Source of the DNA: Candidatus Methanoplasma glyptotermitis
Lineage (GTDB): Archaea > Thermoplasmatota > Thermoplasmata > Methanomassiliicoccales > Methanomethylophilaceae
Length of the DNA: 35,034 nt
Direction of reading: 5' to 3'
Assembly: GCA_031267895.1 (NCBI GenBank)
Contig: JAIRYF010000057.1
Coordinates: forward strand, 1 to 35,034
Position numbers and translations under genes: made by a program
Shown here: positions 23,116 to 31,532 of the stretch, in pieces
How the letters are laid out: the number at the start of each line of letters is the position of its first letter
Position numbering within the stretch: the stretch's first letter is position 1
The notes under the pieces: model-generated
The model's database searches: none
The model's input: only the letters and a program-made list of their open reading frames with translations
What the model was told of the DNA's origin: nothing

Positions 23116-25458
23116 ATGACTGACATACATTTTTATGAACGAATACAATACTCAAGCGTTAGAATGTTCGATTTTGATCAGTTCATAAAAGGGACAAGAG
23201 TCTTGGATAGAGACATATCCTCAAATAGGAATCAATTCGAAGCGGTCAGTGCACCGTATTCTGCATCTTTGAAAATAGTGGCAGGGCCGGGTAGTGGAAA
23301 AACAACTGTTATCGTTCTTCGAATTATGAAAATCATTCTTGTTGATGGCATTGATCCATCGCACATTATGGCTACGACATTTACGAAAAAAGCAATGGAT
23401 GAATTAAAATCTAGAATATTGAGTTGGGGCGAAAAACTACGGCAATTTTTCTTAGAATCAGCTGTTGGTGAAGTAAGGTCGTGGCTTATCAAAATAAATT
23501 TTAATGCCGTAATTACAGGAACATTGGATAGTATTTCTCAGACAACCCTAATGGACAACAGACTACCGGGCGAAGCACCTCCAATAATGATTGAAGAATA
23601 TGTATCGAGCATTCTAATGCTTAAACAAGGGCTGTTTGAGAACCATTTACACAATAATCCGGATTTTGACTCAGAACTAGGTAAAATATTTGGCATCGAA
23701 CCTCGTGGCAGAAATGTTTCTAACAAATGTGAACGTGCATTAGGACTCAATTATCGTCTTAAGGAAAATACTATCCCCTTTGATTATTTGACTGATTATC
23801 CTTTGATTCAAAAATGTTTAAAATCTTATGAAAAATACCTCAATGATCATTTACTATTGGACTTTCCTACATTGGAAAAAAAATATTTAACATACTTGAT
23901 TAAGCCGGAATCATCAAAATATCGCAATAATATCCAATTTTTGCTAGTAGATGAATACCAAGATACAAATCTGTTGCAAGAGAAAATTTATTTTGAATTG
24001 GCAAAAAATATCATCATCAATGGCGGAAGTGTTGTCATTGTAGGCGATGATGATCAATCAATCTATCGATTCAGAGGGTCAAGAGTGCATCTTTTCTCAA
24101 AAATTGAGGAACGCTCTGCGCGTATTGGAGTTACTTTCAAAAAAATATACCTTAACACAAATTATAGGTCCACACAATCGATTGTCAATTTTTGTAACAA
24201 TTACATCGAATTGGATCAAGAATATCAGGAAGTACGCATCGATAAACCAAAGATGATGTGCGGAAGGAGCTGCGACGATTATCCCATATATGGACTGTTC
24301 AGAGACAATGTTCAGGATTTGGCACATGACCTTGCCGACATCATTATCGATGTAGTCTATCGCGGAGGACATATTTTCACAGATGTGGACGGAAAAAAGC
24401 ACACAATACAAATAGATTCTGTAGGCTCAATCGCTGATGTTGTATATCTATCGTCTTCCGTCAGTGAAAAGAGTAGCGACAGAAAAAGGGATCGCCTCCC
24501 ATTAAAATTACGTGGGGAATTGTCAATAAGATTGCCGTCAGTAGAAGTTTTCAATCCACGAGGACAAGATCTGCAAGATATGCCTGAGATCGAAAAACTG
24601 TGTGGCATATTGATGCTTTGTATTGATCCTGATTCTTCTGTTCTAGACGGAATTTTCATGAGAGATTTGGCCAGACAAAGGATTACTGAGTGGATAAATC
24701 GAGCGCGAAGATACATTGACACATGCGAATCTGTCAATGGTGTTAAATTATCTGATTATGTGTCAGCATGGCAAAATGGAAAACCATTTGGAACCGACAA
24801 ATGGGATAAAAATGACGTAACGATCACAGATATTATCTACAATATCATAACTTGGATTCCAAGATTGCAATCTGATGCCGAGAATTTAGTTTATTTGGAG
24901 GCGATTTGCAGAGTTGCAAACAGTTCTTCTCTTGTGAATCCGTTTGGTTCCAAGATTTGGTTCGAGAATCATAAACCAACAGCCAATTCAGTAAAGGCTG
25001 CGTTGAATGATGTTTTTATTCCTTTGGCAAGTGGTGTAATCGATATCAACGAAGATCTTTTATCAACGATACCGCAGGATCGCCTAAATATAATGTCCAT
25101 ACATCAAGCAAAGGGTTTAGAATTTCCATTCACTATTGTGGATGTAGGATCAGATTTTAAAAATAATAACCACGCTCAGAAGTTTTTAAGATTTCCTGAG
25201 AATCCAGATAGAACATCAAATGAAGAGAGGTTCATAAAACAATATTCCGAAGAAATCATTGAGTCACATGATGATCTTGGAAGATCCTTTGATGATCTGG
25301 TCCGAAAATACTACGTGGGGTTCAGTAGAGCCCAGGATGTTTTAATGCTAGTCGGACTGACAAAATCCCGAGATGCATGTATCAGAAATATTGCCACCGG
25401 ATGGTCTAGAGACGGAATTTGGCAATGGGCAGGACTGAGAAATATTTCGCAGCAGTGA
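23116..25458 (+). CDS. UvrD/PcrA-like superfamily 1 DNA helicase
   Basis: 780 aa. Q-motif and Walker A AGPGSGKTT (56-64), motif Ia TTFTKKAMDELKSRI, Walker B VDEYQDTN (about 278-285), motif III VGDDDQSIYRFRGS, motif IV-like LNTNYRSTQSIV, motif V MSIHQAKGLEF and motif VI YVGFSRAQDVLML are all present, so it should be an active 3'-5' helicase. The TATA-like element at 23086-23100 suggests a leaderless transcript starting at ATG 23116. The next gene, a RecB/Cas4-like nuclease, follows after seven bases, so the pair probably works as a helicase-nuclease (AddAB- or RecBCD-like) on DNA ends or foreign DNA. Confidence 0.92.
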   Translation: MTDIHFYERIQYSSVRMFDFDQFIKGTRVLDRDISSNRNQFEAVSAPYSASLKIVAGPGSGKTTVIVLRIMKIILVDGIDPSHIMATTFTKKAMDELKSRILSWGEKLRQFFLESAVGEVRSWLIKINFNAVITGTLDSISQTTLMDNRLPGEAPPIMIEEYVSSILMLKQGLFENHLHNNPDFDSELGKIFGIEPRGRNVSNKCERALGLNYRLKENTIPFDYLTDYPLIQKCLKSYEKYLNDHLLLDFPTLEKKYLTYLIKPESSKYRNNIQFLLVDEYQDTNLLQEKIYFELAKNIIINGGSVVIVGDDDQSIYRFRGSRVHLFSKIEERSARIGVTFKKIYLNTNYRSTQSIVNFCNNYIELDQEYQEVRIDKPKMMCGRSCDDYPIYGLFRDNVQDLAHDLADIIIDVVYRGGHIFTDVDGKKHTIQIDSVGSIADVVYLSSSVSEKSSDRKRDRLPLKLRGELSIRLPSVEVFNPRGQDLQDMPEIEKLCGILMLCIDPDSSVLDGIFMRDLARQRITEWINRARRYIDTCESVNGVKLSDYVSAWQNGKPFGTDKWDKNDVTITDIIYNIITWIPRLQSDAENLVYLEAICRVANSSSLVNPFGSKIWFENHKPTANSVKAALNDVFIPLASGVIDINEDLLSTIPQDRLNIMSIHQAKGLEFPFTIVDVGSDFKNNNHAQKFLRFPENPDRTSNEERFIKQYSEEIIESHDDLGRSFDDLVRKYYVGFSRAQDVLMLVGLTKSRDACIRNIATGWSRDGIWQWAGLRNISQQ

Positions 25459-25465
25459 GGTCATC

Positions 25466-26650
25466 ATGGCACTATCGGTACGTTCAAAACAATACAAGAT
25501 CCCAAGCTACAGTCTTACCGGCGATTTGTTGGCATTTATGCAATGCAAACTCCAATACAGATACAACAACAAGGGTGCGTTACCCCCCTCCACACCTGTC
25601 CAACAATGGTTCGGAGAGTTCATCCATGGTGTGATGGAAGAATCATTCCTCATATGGAAAAAAGAAAAACGAGAATTTCCATGGTCCTTTGGTGAGGTTC
25701 AAGAAATCTCTTTAGAAATTGCGAATAGATTATCATTCAAGGGACTAAAACCTTATTCAAATTTGTTTTGTGATTGCAATCCCGACAGAAAGGGCAGTTG
25801 TCCAGATAACAATCACCCTCATCATCTGTTAGCAAATGATCGTGCGTTCTACGCCATCAACATGTGGGGAAAATATCTCTTCCCCTTAATTGATGAAAAC
25901 GAAGTTAAATTAGAAGGCATGCGCGATATGCCCAATTACCAAAATGGAGTAAGCAGAGCAGAATACTACTCAGTTACAGGAATCGCAGACGTAGTCAGTT
26001 TAGTGAATGTAAATGAAATAACATTGGGAAATCATCTTGTAAAATATTTGTATTCTTACTCAGAAATCAGGGAATTAATTTCTCGTAATGAGGAGTTCGA
26101 AATCATTATCGATTATAAAGGAATGAGACGCCCAGCAAATAATTCTGAGATTTGGAAGCATCACGAGTGGCAATTGCACACATACATGTGGTTACGAGAA
26201 GAACAATTACGTTCCGAAAATGTAAAGTGCCCCATTGTAGCCGGAATTCTTCTGTATCTCAATGAATTATGCCCCTCTGCAGATGATTGTAAAGTTCTTC
26301 TTTCTGAAATAAAAGATAACAACACCGATATTATCCCAAACTCTGACGACATCTCCATTTTGGAAAATGGAGATAAAGAACATAGATATCAGATATCTGA
26401 TCCATTCAAGGAAGCCAGATCTATTCGAATAATACCATATAATAAAGATGGCATGATTGATTCTTTAGAACAGTTCGACAGCGTGGTTCGCAATATTGAA
26501 TCATGTGTTCTTGATGAGATGAAAAACACACGTAACGTTATGAGTCATTGGTGTGGTAACGTTTATGAAAAACGCAGATGCACAGCATGCGATCTGAAAA
26601 CTATTTGTATTGATTTAGGAGATTCCAGGGTGAAACCAAAAGTTCCGTAA
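25466..26650 (+). CDS. PD-(D/E)XK nuclease with Fe-S cluster (Cas4/RecB-like), partner of the helicase
   Basis: 394 aa. An N-terminal Cys27 (LLAFMQCKLQYRY) and a C-terminal cluster Cys363, Cys372, Cys375, Cys381 form the iron-staple pattern of Cas4/AddB-type nucleases. The catalytic region is EIIIDYKGM (about 212-220), with the QLHTYMW motif (QxxxY) after it; a His/Glu-rich segment earlier (FGEFIHGVMEESF) gives the upstream acidic residue. An additional CDCNPDRKGSC segment near 107 is unusual. It lies seven bases after the helicase stop. There are no CRISPR repeats or other cas genes, so Cas4 in the adaptation sense is unlikely; DNA-end processing with the helicase fits better. Confidence 0.85.
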   Translation: MALSVRSKQYKIPSYSLTGDLLAFMQCKLQYRYNNKGALPPSTPVQQWFGEFIHGVMEESFLIWKKEKREFPWSFGEVQEISLEIANRLSFKGLKPYSNLFCDCNPDRKGSCPDNNHPHHLLANDRAFYAINMWGKYLFPLIDENEVKLEGMRDMPNYQNGVSRAEYYSVTGIADVVSLVNVNEITLGNHLVKYLYSYSEIRELISRNEEFEIIIDYKGMRRPANNSEIWKHHEWQLHTYMWLREEQLRSENVKCPIVAGILLYLNELCPSADDCKVLLSEIKDNNTDIIPNSDDISILENGDKEHRYQISDPFKEARSIRIIPYNKDGMIDSLEQFDSVVRNIESCVLDEMKNTRNVMSHWCGNVYEKRRCTACDLKTICIDLGDSRVKPKVP

Positions 26651-28510
26651 TCATTCGAGCCTTATGATCGATTCATCGCCACAAATGTTGCGGATTTTCA
26701 TGCGTAATGGTCTAATCTCTGAGGTAATCTTTCCATCCCAGAATTTTTTTGTTGCCTTCCCATTAAATGTAGTATAACCTATATTGTCAATCTTTATTTC
26801 AGAATCGCTGTGCCATATTCCATCCAAAGACGTACAATCTAAACTTATCATCTCAATCATTTCCAATCCAGATTCACTTAAAACAATAGGTTTAAAATCA
26901 TTTTTCTTGTTGTTTTGTGATGATCTTAAATTGAAAGAATCAATCTTTTTTTGAACCCTGTCACTGTTAAAGATATTAATTGATATCAAATAGTCTGGAA
27001 TTAATTTCTTTTTGTCAACCTCAATTAAATATTCAACATAATCGTCAATCGTTACATCATCCAAGATATCTTTCAAATCCCTGAGTTCAATCTCTATTAT
27101 GTTTGATTCGTCGTTTTTGATAAACTTCTCAATTTCTTCTTTATTTGTAATATCTATGTAATACACAACTACTTTTTTCACATCAAATTCCAACTCAGGA
27201 ATGGCATAATGGAGAATGCGGCTCATAAGAACCTCGTCCAATATACGAGAGCTACTATCCATCAAATTTGGCACATATATCGGTACTTTACCTAGTTTGG
27301 TATCAATGAAATATCCCTCCCAAAATTCATTGACAGAATCTTCATTGATTAGCCCAGGGATCAGAGATTTAATTTTATCCATCGTTTGAATAGGATTGCG
27401 ATATAAGTTAACGCCATCTTTTATTTCATAAATATTGAAATTTGCTTCGATTTCAATTAGACGATCGCGTGTTATTTGAATGGAATTCATTCCAACATCA
27501 CAATGAATAAAGTGACGATTGTTTTTGCTTGCGACAGATGCAGTTGCACCACTTCCTCCGAAAAAGTCTGCTATAATGTCACCCCGGTTAGAAGAACCGC
27601 ATATTATTCGTTCAAGTAACTTTTCAGGTTTTTGAGTGACATAGCCTACCCGTTCAGGATCTTGTTGTTGAAGGTGGCTGATGTCCCAAACATCATCTGG
27701 GGTAATTTTTTCATCGTCATGGTAACGATATTCCTTCCCATTCGACATTATCGAATAATATGATTTTCCATTTTCATCAATGGAGCGTTTCATATTGTTA
27801 CGTTTTCTATCTCCTCTCAACTCGCCAACATCTTTGGAGTTAAATGTATATTTACTACTCTTCGAATACCAGTAAATTGTATCGTGTTTTTTTGCATAAT
27901 TGTCCTCGGGACGACCTCCCGACTGATAATGCCAAATAATTTCATTGATAAAATTACTTTCACCAAATATTTCATCCATCAAAATTTTAACATAATGTCC
28001 AATATGCCAATCTATGTGAACATATATAGATGCAGTTTCACCCATTATCGAACGAATTGCGATTAAATTTTCATACATCCAATTGAGATATTTTTCTTTA
28101 TCCCAAACATCACCATACATTTTTTCTTCAAAGCTTTTAATTTCATCATCATCGAGCTCTTGCTTTACTTTTGAAATGACTTCTGCAACTCTGGGATTTC
28201 TACGAACATAGATTGTTTTTGCATAATCTGCCCCCGATGCAAATGGTGGATCTATATATACTAAATCAACCTCAATACCTTTGTTTTTCAAATATGCGCA
28301 TGTTGAAACACATTCACCGCGAATAACCATGTTTCCACTGTCTGATCTACCTACTGACTCTATATTCTCCACCTCATAGAGTGGCATTCCTCTAACCAGA
28401 TTCTTACGGATGTCTCCAGATTCCTTATATTTGAGTGTTCTATTAAAATTCTGAAGTATTGCTTGTCCTTCTATTGGATCTGGAAAATAAGGAACATATT
28501 TTATTACCAT
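26651..28510 (-). CDS. mod: Type III restriction-modification DNA methyltransferase (Mod)
   Basis: 619 aa. Catalytic motif DPPF at 87-90 (VDLVYIDPPFASGADY) precedes the AdoMet-binding motif ADFFGGSGATAS (about 310), the beta-class order of N6-adenine or N4-cytosine methyltransferases. VTQKPEKLLERII and a long region between these motifs (target recognition) match type III Mod proteins, as does the HIDWHIGHYVK segment. The C-terminal 250 residues are more variable. ATG 28510 follows directly on the nuclease-domain TGA. Its frame is intact, while the res genes upstream are broken, so the locus in this sequence may act as a methylase only. The recognition site cannot be read from sequence. Confidence 0.92.
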   Translation of the reverse strand: MVIKYVPYFPDPIEGQAILQNFNRTLKYKESGDIRKNLVRGMPLYEVENIESVGRSDSGNMVIRGECVSTCAYLKNKGIEVDLVYIDPPFASGADYAKTIYVRRNPRVAEVISKVKQELDDDEIKSFEEKMYGDVWDKEKYLNWMYENLIAIRSIMGETASIYVHIDWHIGHYVKILMDEIFGESNFINEIIWHYQSGGRPEDNYAKKHDTIYWYSKSSKYTFNSKDVGELRGDRKRNNMKRSIDENGKSYYSIMSNGKEYRYHDDEKITPDDVWDISHLQQQDPERVGYVTQKPEKLLERIICGSSNRGDIIADFFGGSGATASVASKNNRHFIHCDVGMNSIQITRDRLIEIEANFNIYEIKDGVNLYRNPIQTMDKIKSLIPGLINEDSVNEFWEGYFIDTKLGKVPIYVPNLMDSSSRILDEVLMSRILHYAIPELEFDVKKVVVYYIDITNKEEIEKFIKNDESNIIEIELRDLKDILDDVTIDDYVEYLIEVDKKKLIPDYLISINIFNSDRVQKKIDSFNLRSSQNNKKNDFKPIVLSESGLEMIEMISLDCTSLDGIWHSDSEIKIDNIGYTTFNGKATKKFWDGKITSEIRPLRMKIRNICGDESIIRLE

Positions 28511-29035
28511 TCAATCACACTCTGTAAAGAAGTCATCAATTAATTTGACAACCATGTTATTTCTATTTGTATCATCCATTGTATCTTCGACATATAGATA
28601 ATCGAATCTGCGATATCCGTATTTTTCATTATTGCGTTTTATGAATTCTCTCTCGATAAATTCCTTCTTAGCACGGAATATTGGCTCTGATGAATAGATT
28701 CCCCCCTTTGTCTCTATCAGAAGCATCTTGTCAATAATATTGTTCGTCCTGTGTATAATCAGGAAATCGGGTGTATATTTTCCAAGATAAATCCATGATT
28801 TGTCTCTAATCTTGTAGCATCTTATATGAAAATCGGTCAAACCACGATCACCATTGTAGTATACCTCTAGTCCTAAATCCTGTATTTTGGACAAGGTCAG
28901 TAATTTTTTATAGAATTCAATCTCAAATTTGCTGTCCATCTTATATGGGATATAATGGTAGCTACGATCATCCATTGAATGAATGTCTAAGTATGATTTT
29001 CTTTTGAGTTCCTGTACTATTACTTCGTTGTCCAT
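28511..29035 (-). CDS. PD-(D/E)XK nuclease domain of type III Res, split from the helicase by one TAG codon
   Basis: 174 aa if started at ATG 29035. The motif YTPDFLII...KMLLIETKGG gives catalytic Asp90, Glu108 and Lys110, the classical PD...ExK pattern of the C-terminal endonuclease domain of type III Res subunits. The helicase part upstream is in the same frame, separated only by TAG (29041-29039) and one Glu codon. The AGGAG before ATG 29035 touches the start codon with no spacer, so independent initiation should be poor. Either TAG is decoded (pyrrolysine or suppression) to give the usual fused Res, or this is a nonsense mutation with weak restart. Confidence 0.8.
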   Translation of the reverse strand: MDNEVIVQELKRKSYLDIHSMDDRSYHYIPYKMDSKFEIEFYKKLLTLSKIQDLGLEVYYNGDRGLTDFHIRCYKIRDKSWIYLGKYTPDFLIIHRTNNIIDKMLLIETKGGIYSSEPIFRAKKEFIEREFIKRNNEKYGYRRFDYLYVEDTMDDTNRNNMVVKLIDDFFTECD

Positions 29036-29038
29036 CTC

Positions 29039-30010
29039 CTATGCAGCTTTAAGAAGTAATTTTGTATTTTCATCAATCATTATGTTTCCTAAATCGGCAT
29101 TTATTATGCTTTGTACTCGAGTTTCATCCGGACAATATTTGTTTATATCTGAAACATATTTTTCAGATTCAAAATTGCCAACATTCAGTAATTCTGCTTT
29201 TTCGCCAATAAGCTCATGTTTCACTTCGAACCTACGGTAGGGGCAGAATGATTTACGTATCTGTGAGCCGATCTCGAATATATTCAAATTTCTGTTGAAG
29301 TATGTTATTCCGTCTTCGTAAATGGTTATTTTTTCAAATATCTGTAGAAGTGGAATTCTATATACATTTAATTGCTCTTTTTTGATAAATCCAAAGCTTT
29401 CTTTTTCGATGGAATAGAGCCACTGATTAAATATAGCAATATTGCCTCGTTGACAGAGAATTTCTTCATCATCCCTTACGATGCCATCAACTATGTCAAT
29501 GTAAGTTACATGGTATTGCGGTTCGAAGATTTGCAAACATATGTTATTGAGTACCCCCACAATATTTAACAGACTCTCATCAACAATCGTGTTCATTTCC
29601 ACCTCAAGTTGATAATAGTTGAGTGATTCTAATTTCAAATGTTTTCTTCTGTCATATACTGAAATCTTTCCTGGATGTTTTTCCTTTCCAGTTTGGAATT
29701 CAGATAATGTAACACGATGCTCATTCTTTAACTGTTCATCTAGTAATTTAGCATTGTCGGCATTCAAATAAACCCGTGCAGATTCGACTTCATTACGCGT
29801 AACTTGCCTTAAACACCTGCAACATGTCTGAAGAACCATATTTTTTGGACAGTCATTTTCTTGTGAAAGTATAACACCAGTCAAACTTTTGCAGTCCCAC
29901 CCTTCCCTTCCAATTCCTACAAGAAGGATTACACGTATTTTCGATATGGACCTATCCAATATGCCAAACTGATATTCGTTCTCCTTGGGGAGATCATATT
30001 TCCGTTGTTC
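29039..30010 (-). CDS. res: Type III Res, C-terminal helicase part (after the poly-G frameshift)
   Basis: 323 codons in the frame that continues Res after the G12 tract. The first TTG in this frame (29959) is inside the domain and not a credible start. Residues GIGREGWDCKSLTGVIL match motif V of type III Res, and QTCCRCLRQV matches motif VI. The remainder is the linker region before the nuclease domain. It ends at the TAG 29041-29039. It would be translated only when the G tract has 10 or 13 bases (or after ribosomal slippage), so in the present sequence it is silent or decayed. Confidence 0.8.
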   Translation of the reverse strand, partial: EQRKYDLPKENEYQFGILDRSISKIRVILLVGIGREGWDCKSLTGVILSQENDCPKNMVLQTCCRCLRQVTRNEVESARVYLNADNAKLLDEQLKNEHRVTLSEFQTGKEKHPGKISVYDRRKHLKLESLNYYQLEVEMNTIVDESLLNIVGVLNNICLQIFEPQYHVTYIDIVDGIVRDDEEILCQRGNIAIFNQWLYSIEKESFGFIKKEQLNVYRIPLLQIFEKITIYEDGITYFNRNLNIFEIGSQIRKSFCPYRRFEVKHELIGEKAELLNVGNFESEKYVSDINKYCPDETRVQSIINADLGNIMIDENTKLLLKAA

Positions 30011-31401
30011 CCCCCCCCCCCATGGAATTTAAGAACAGTTTCTGTCGGGTTAAATCCGTATTCTTCCGCAATTTGAACGACAAGAGGATGTACTATCTCC
30101 TCCAACTTTTCAACAGTTGTACAATATATTGCTATTTTTGACCAAGTGCCATCCGTGTACTTTTTCTCTTTATATGTCTCAAAGAATGATCTGAGTCCAT
30201 TATCAATTATTTCTGAATATTTCTCACGATTCTCATACTTCACAATAAGTGGCTTCTTAAGGAAATTTCCTATTCCATTAATGAGCGGATAATAATACAC
30301 GACATTTGTTATTTCAGAACTGGAGATTTTACTTTTGTCCGGTAAATTAATCTTCTCTGCTTTTTCCAAATAGGGCGTTCCTGTAAATCCCATTACACAA
30401 TTAATGGTATCGTTTTTAGCCCAATTCGTTACAACCATGCGCAATTTTATTGAGTCACGAGATGCATGGTGAACTTCATCAATCATGATTGCAAGGTTAG
30501 GAATTCTGCCAATTCTGTTCCTTAATTCGTTCGCTAGCCTGTCTTCTTGATCCTCATCCAACTCGATAATATGATTTTGCTTCTCATCCAATTTGGTATG
30601 GTCCAATATAACCTTTTCTGCATTTGTGACTAAGACCAATCCCCTTACATTTCTACCATTCATATTCAATGCAATTTTCTGAACATTGGGATTTTTTGTT
30701 CTCGTTGATTTGCTTTGAGTTTTTGGCATATCTAAAACTTCAAATTTTATTTCATGTCTCAACCTATCTGCTACAATTTTGTCAAATATCCATTCTGGAT
30801 CAAATGATTTTATACTTTTTAAACTAGGGATAACGGATGATTTTGTCCCGGATGGGGCCAAAACAATGAAATTATGTGCAAATCGTTTATTATCGGGCTC
30901 AAATGATGAGAAATAAAGATCAAGATACATCAATGCGGCCATAAGATATGTTTTACCAGCACCCATTGGAAGACTAAAAATATAATCACTATATTTGACA
31001 TTGTAAAATAATTCTTTAAAAATTTCTGAACAATTAAATTTTTCTGGATGATTTTTCAACAATTCAATAGTTTTTTGATTTTTTTCATCGAATTCTTTTG
31101 TTATTATTGTCATATATTCAAGAAAGGAAACCGCATCAACATGTTCTTTGAAATAATCTCTGATTGTCTGCTTTAATTCTAGTTCATCGATATTGATGGT
31201 ATTGAATTTCCCCTCTGAAAACAACTGGTGCAGAGGCTTGTTATCACATTCAATTTTCAAGAACATATAAATTTTTATTGCTTCAATCTGCACATCTCTC
31301 ATTTTTCCAATGTGCTTGATGTTCTCAATTATGTTTGCCACAGTGCAACTAGGTGATTCATACCACTCTTGGCACTTTTTTGCAATCATATTTCTGAACA
31401 T
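29929..31401 (-). CDS. res: Type III Res, N-terminal helicase part, out of frame at a G12 tract
   Basis: 490 aa as read. DEAD-like superfamily 2 helicase of type III restriction enzymes: Walker A LPMGAGKT (144-151), APSGTKSS motif Ia, IDEVHHASRD motif II (about 309) and GFTGTPY motif III. The frame then passes FHGGGG, encoded by the G12 tract, and ends after 30 unrelated residues at TAA 29929. With one more or two fewer G, the frame continues as EQRKYDLPKENEYQFGILDRSISKIRV and joins the part below. Adding the three pieces gives about 970 aa, the normal length of a type III Res. Confidence 0.88.
   Translation of the reverse strand: MFRNMIAKKCQEWYESPSCTVANIIENIKHIGKMRDVQIEAIKIYMFLKIECDNKPLHQLFSEGKFNTINIDELELKQTIRDYFKEHVDAVSFLEYMTIITKEFDEKNQKTIELLKNHPEKFNCSEIFKELFYNVKYSDYIFSLPMGAGKTYLMAALMYLDLYFSSFEPDNKRFAHNFIVLAPSGTKSSVIPSLKSIKSFDPEWIFDKIVADRLRHEIKFEVLDMPKTQSKSTRTKNPNVQKIALNMNGRNVRGLVLVTNAEKVILDHTKLDEKQNHIIELDEDQEDRLANELRNRIGRIPNLAIMIDEVHHASRDSIKLRMVVTNWAKNDTINCVMGFTGTPYLEKAEKINLPDKSKISSSEITNVVYYYPLINGIGNFLKKPLIVKYENREKYSEIIDNGLRSFFETYKEKKYTDGTWSKIAIYCTTVEKLEEIVHPLVVQIAEEYGFNPTETVLKFHGGGGNNGNMISPRRTNISLAYWIGPYRKYV
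30010..30021 (-). repeat. G12 homopolymer tract (C12 on the plus strand) inside res
   Basis: Twelve G on the coding strand, directly after a CAT codon. At 12 the upstream frame is thrown out; 10 or 13 would restore the full Res reading frame. Tracts of this kind change length by slipped-strand mispairing in phase-variable bacterial genes. Confidence 0.9.
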
Positions 31402-31532
31402 AAAATGACATGAAAAACGTTGTTATTATTTGTTTGGATACTGTTGCAACCTGAATTCTGCAGGCAATATTTTGATGTGCTGTGCAGGACGGGATACTGG
31501 CAGAAGGCAGAAGTGTCCCGAGTTGGATTCGG

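Larger units (their letters stand above)
21831..31401. other. AT-rich defence-like island
   Basis: This stretch is clearly richer in A and T than either flank and uses AT-ending codons. It holds a TGT/DpdA-like protein, an AbrB-like regulator, a UvrD-like helicase, a Cas4/RecB-like nuclease and a type III restriction-modification locus, a cargo typical of defence islands. No integrase or transposase is visible inside it. The left edge coincides with the inverted repeat; I see no matching copy at the right edge. Confidence 0.75.

Noticed and set aside
25466-26650. Cas4 as part of a CRISPR-Cas locus
   Set aside because: I see no CRISPR repeats and no other cas genes in the window; the neighbour is a UvrD-like helicase.
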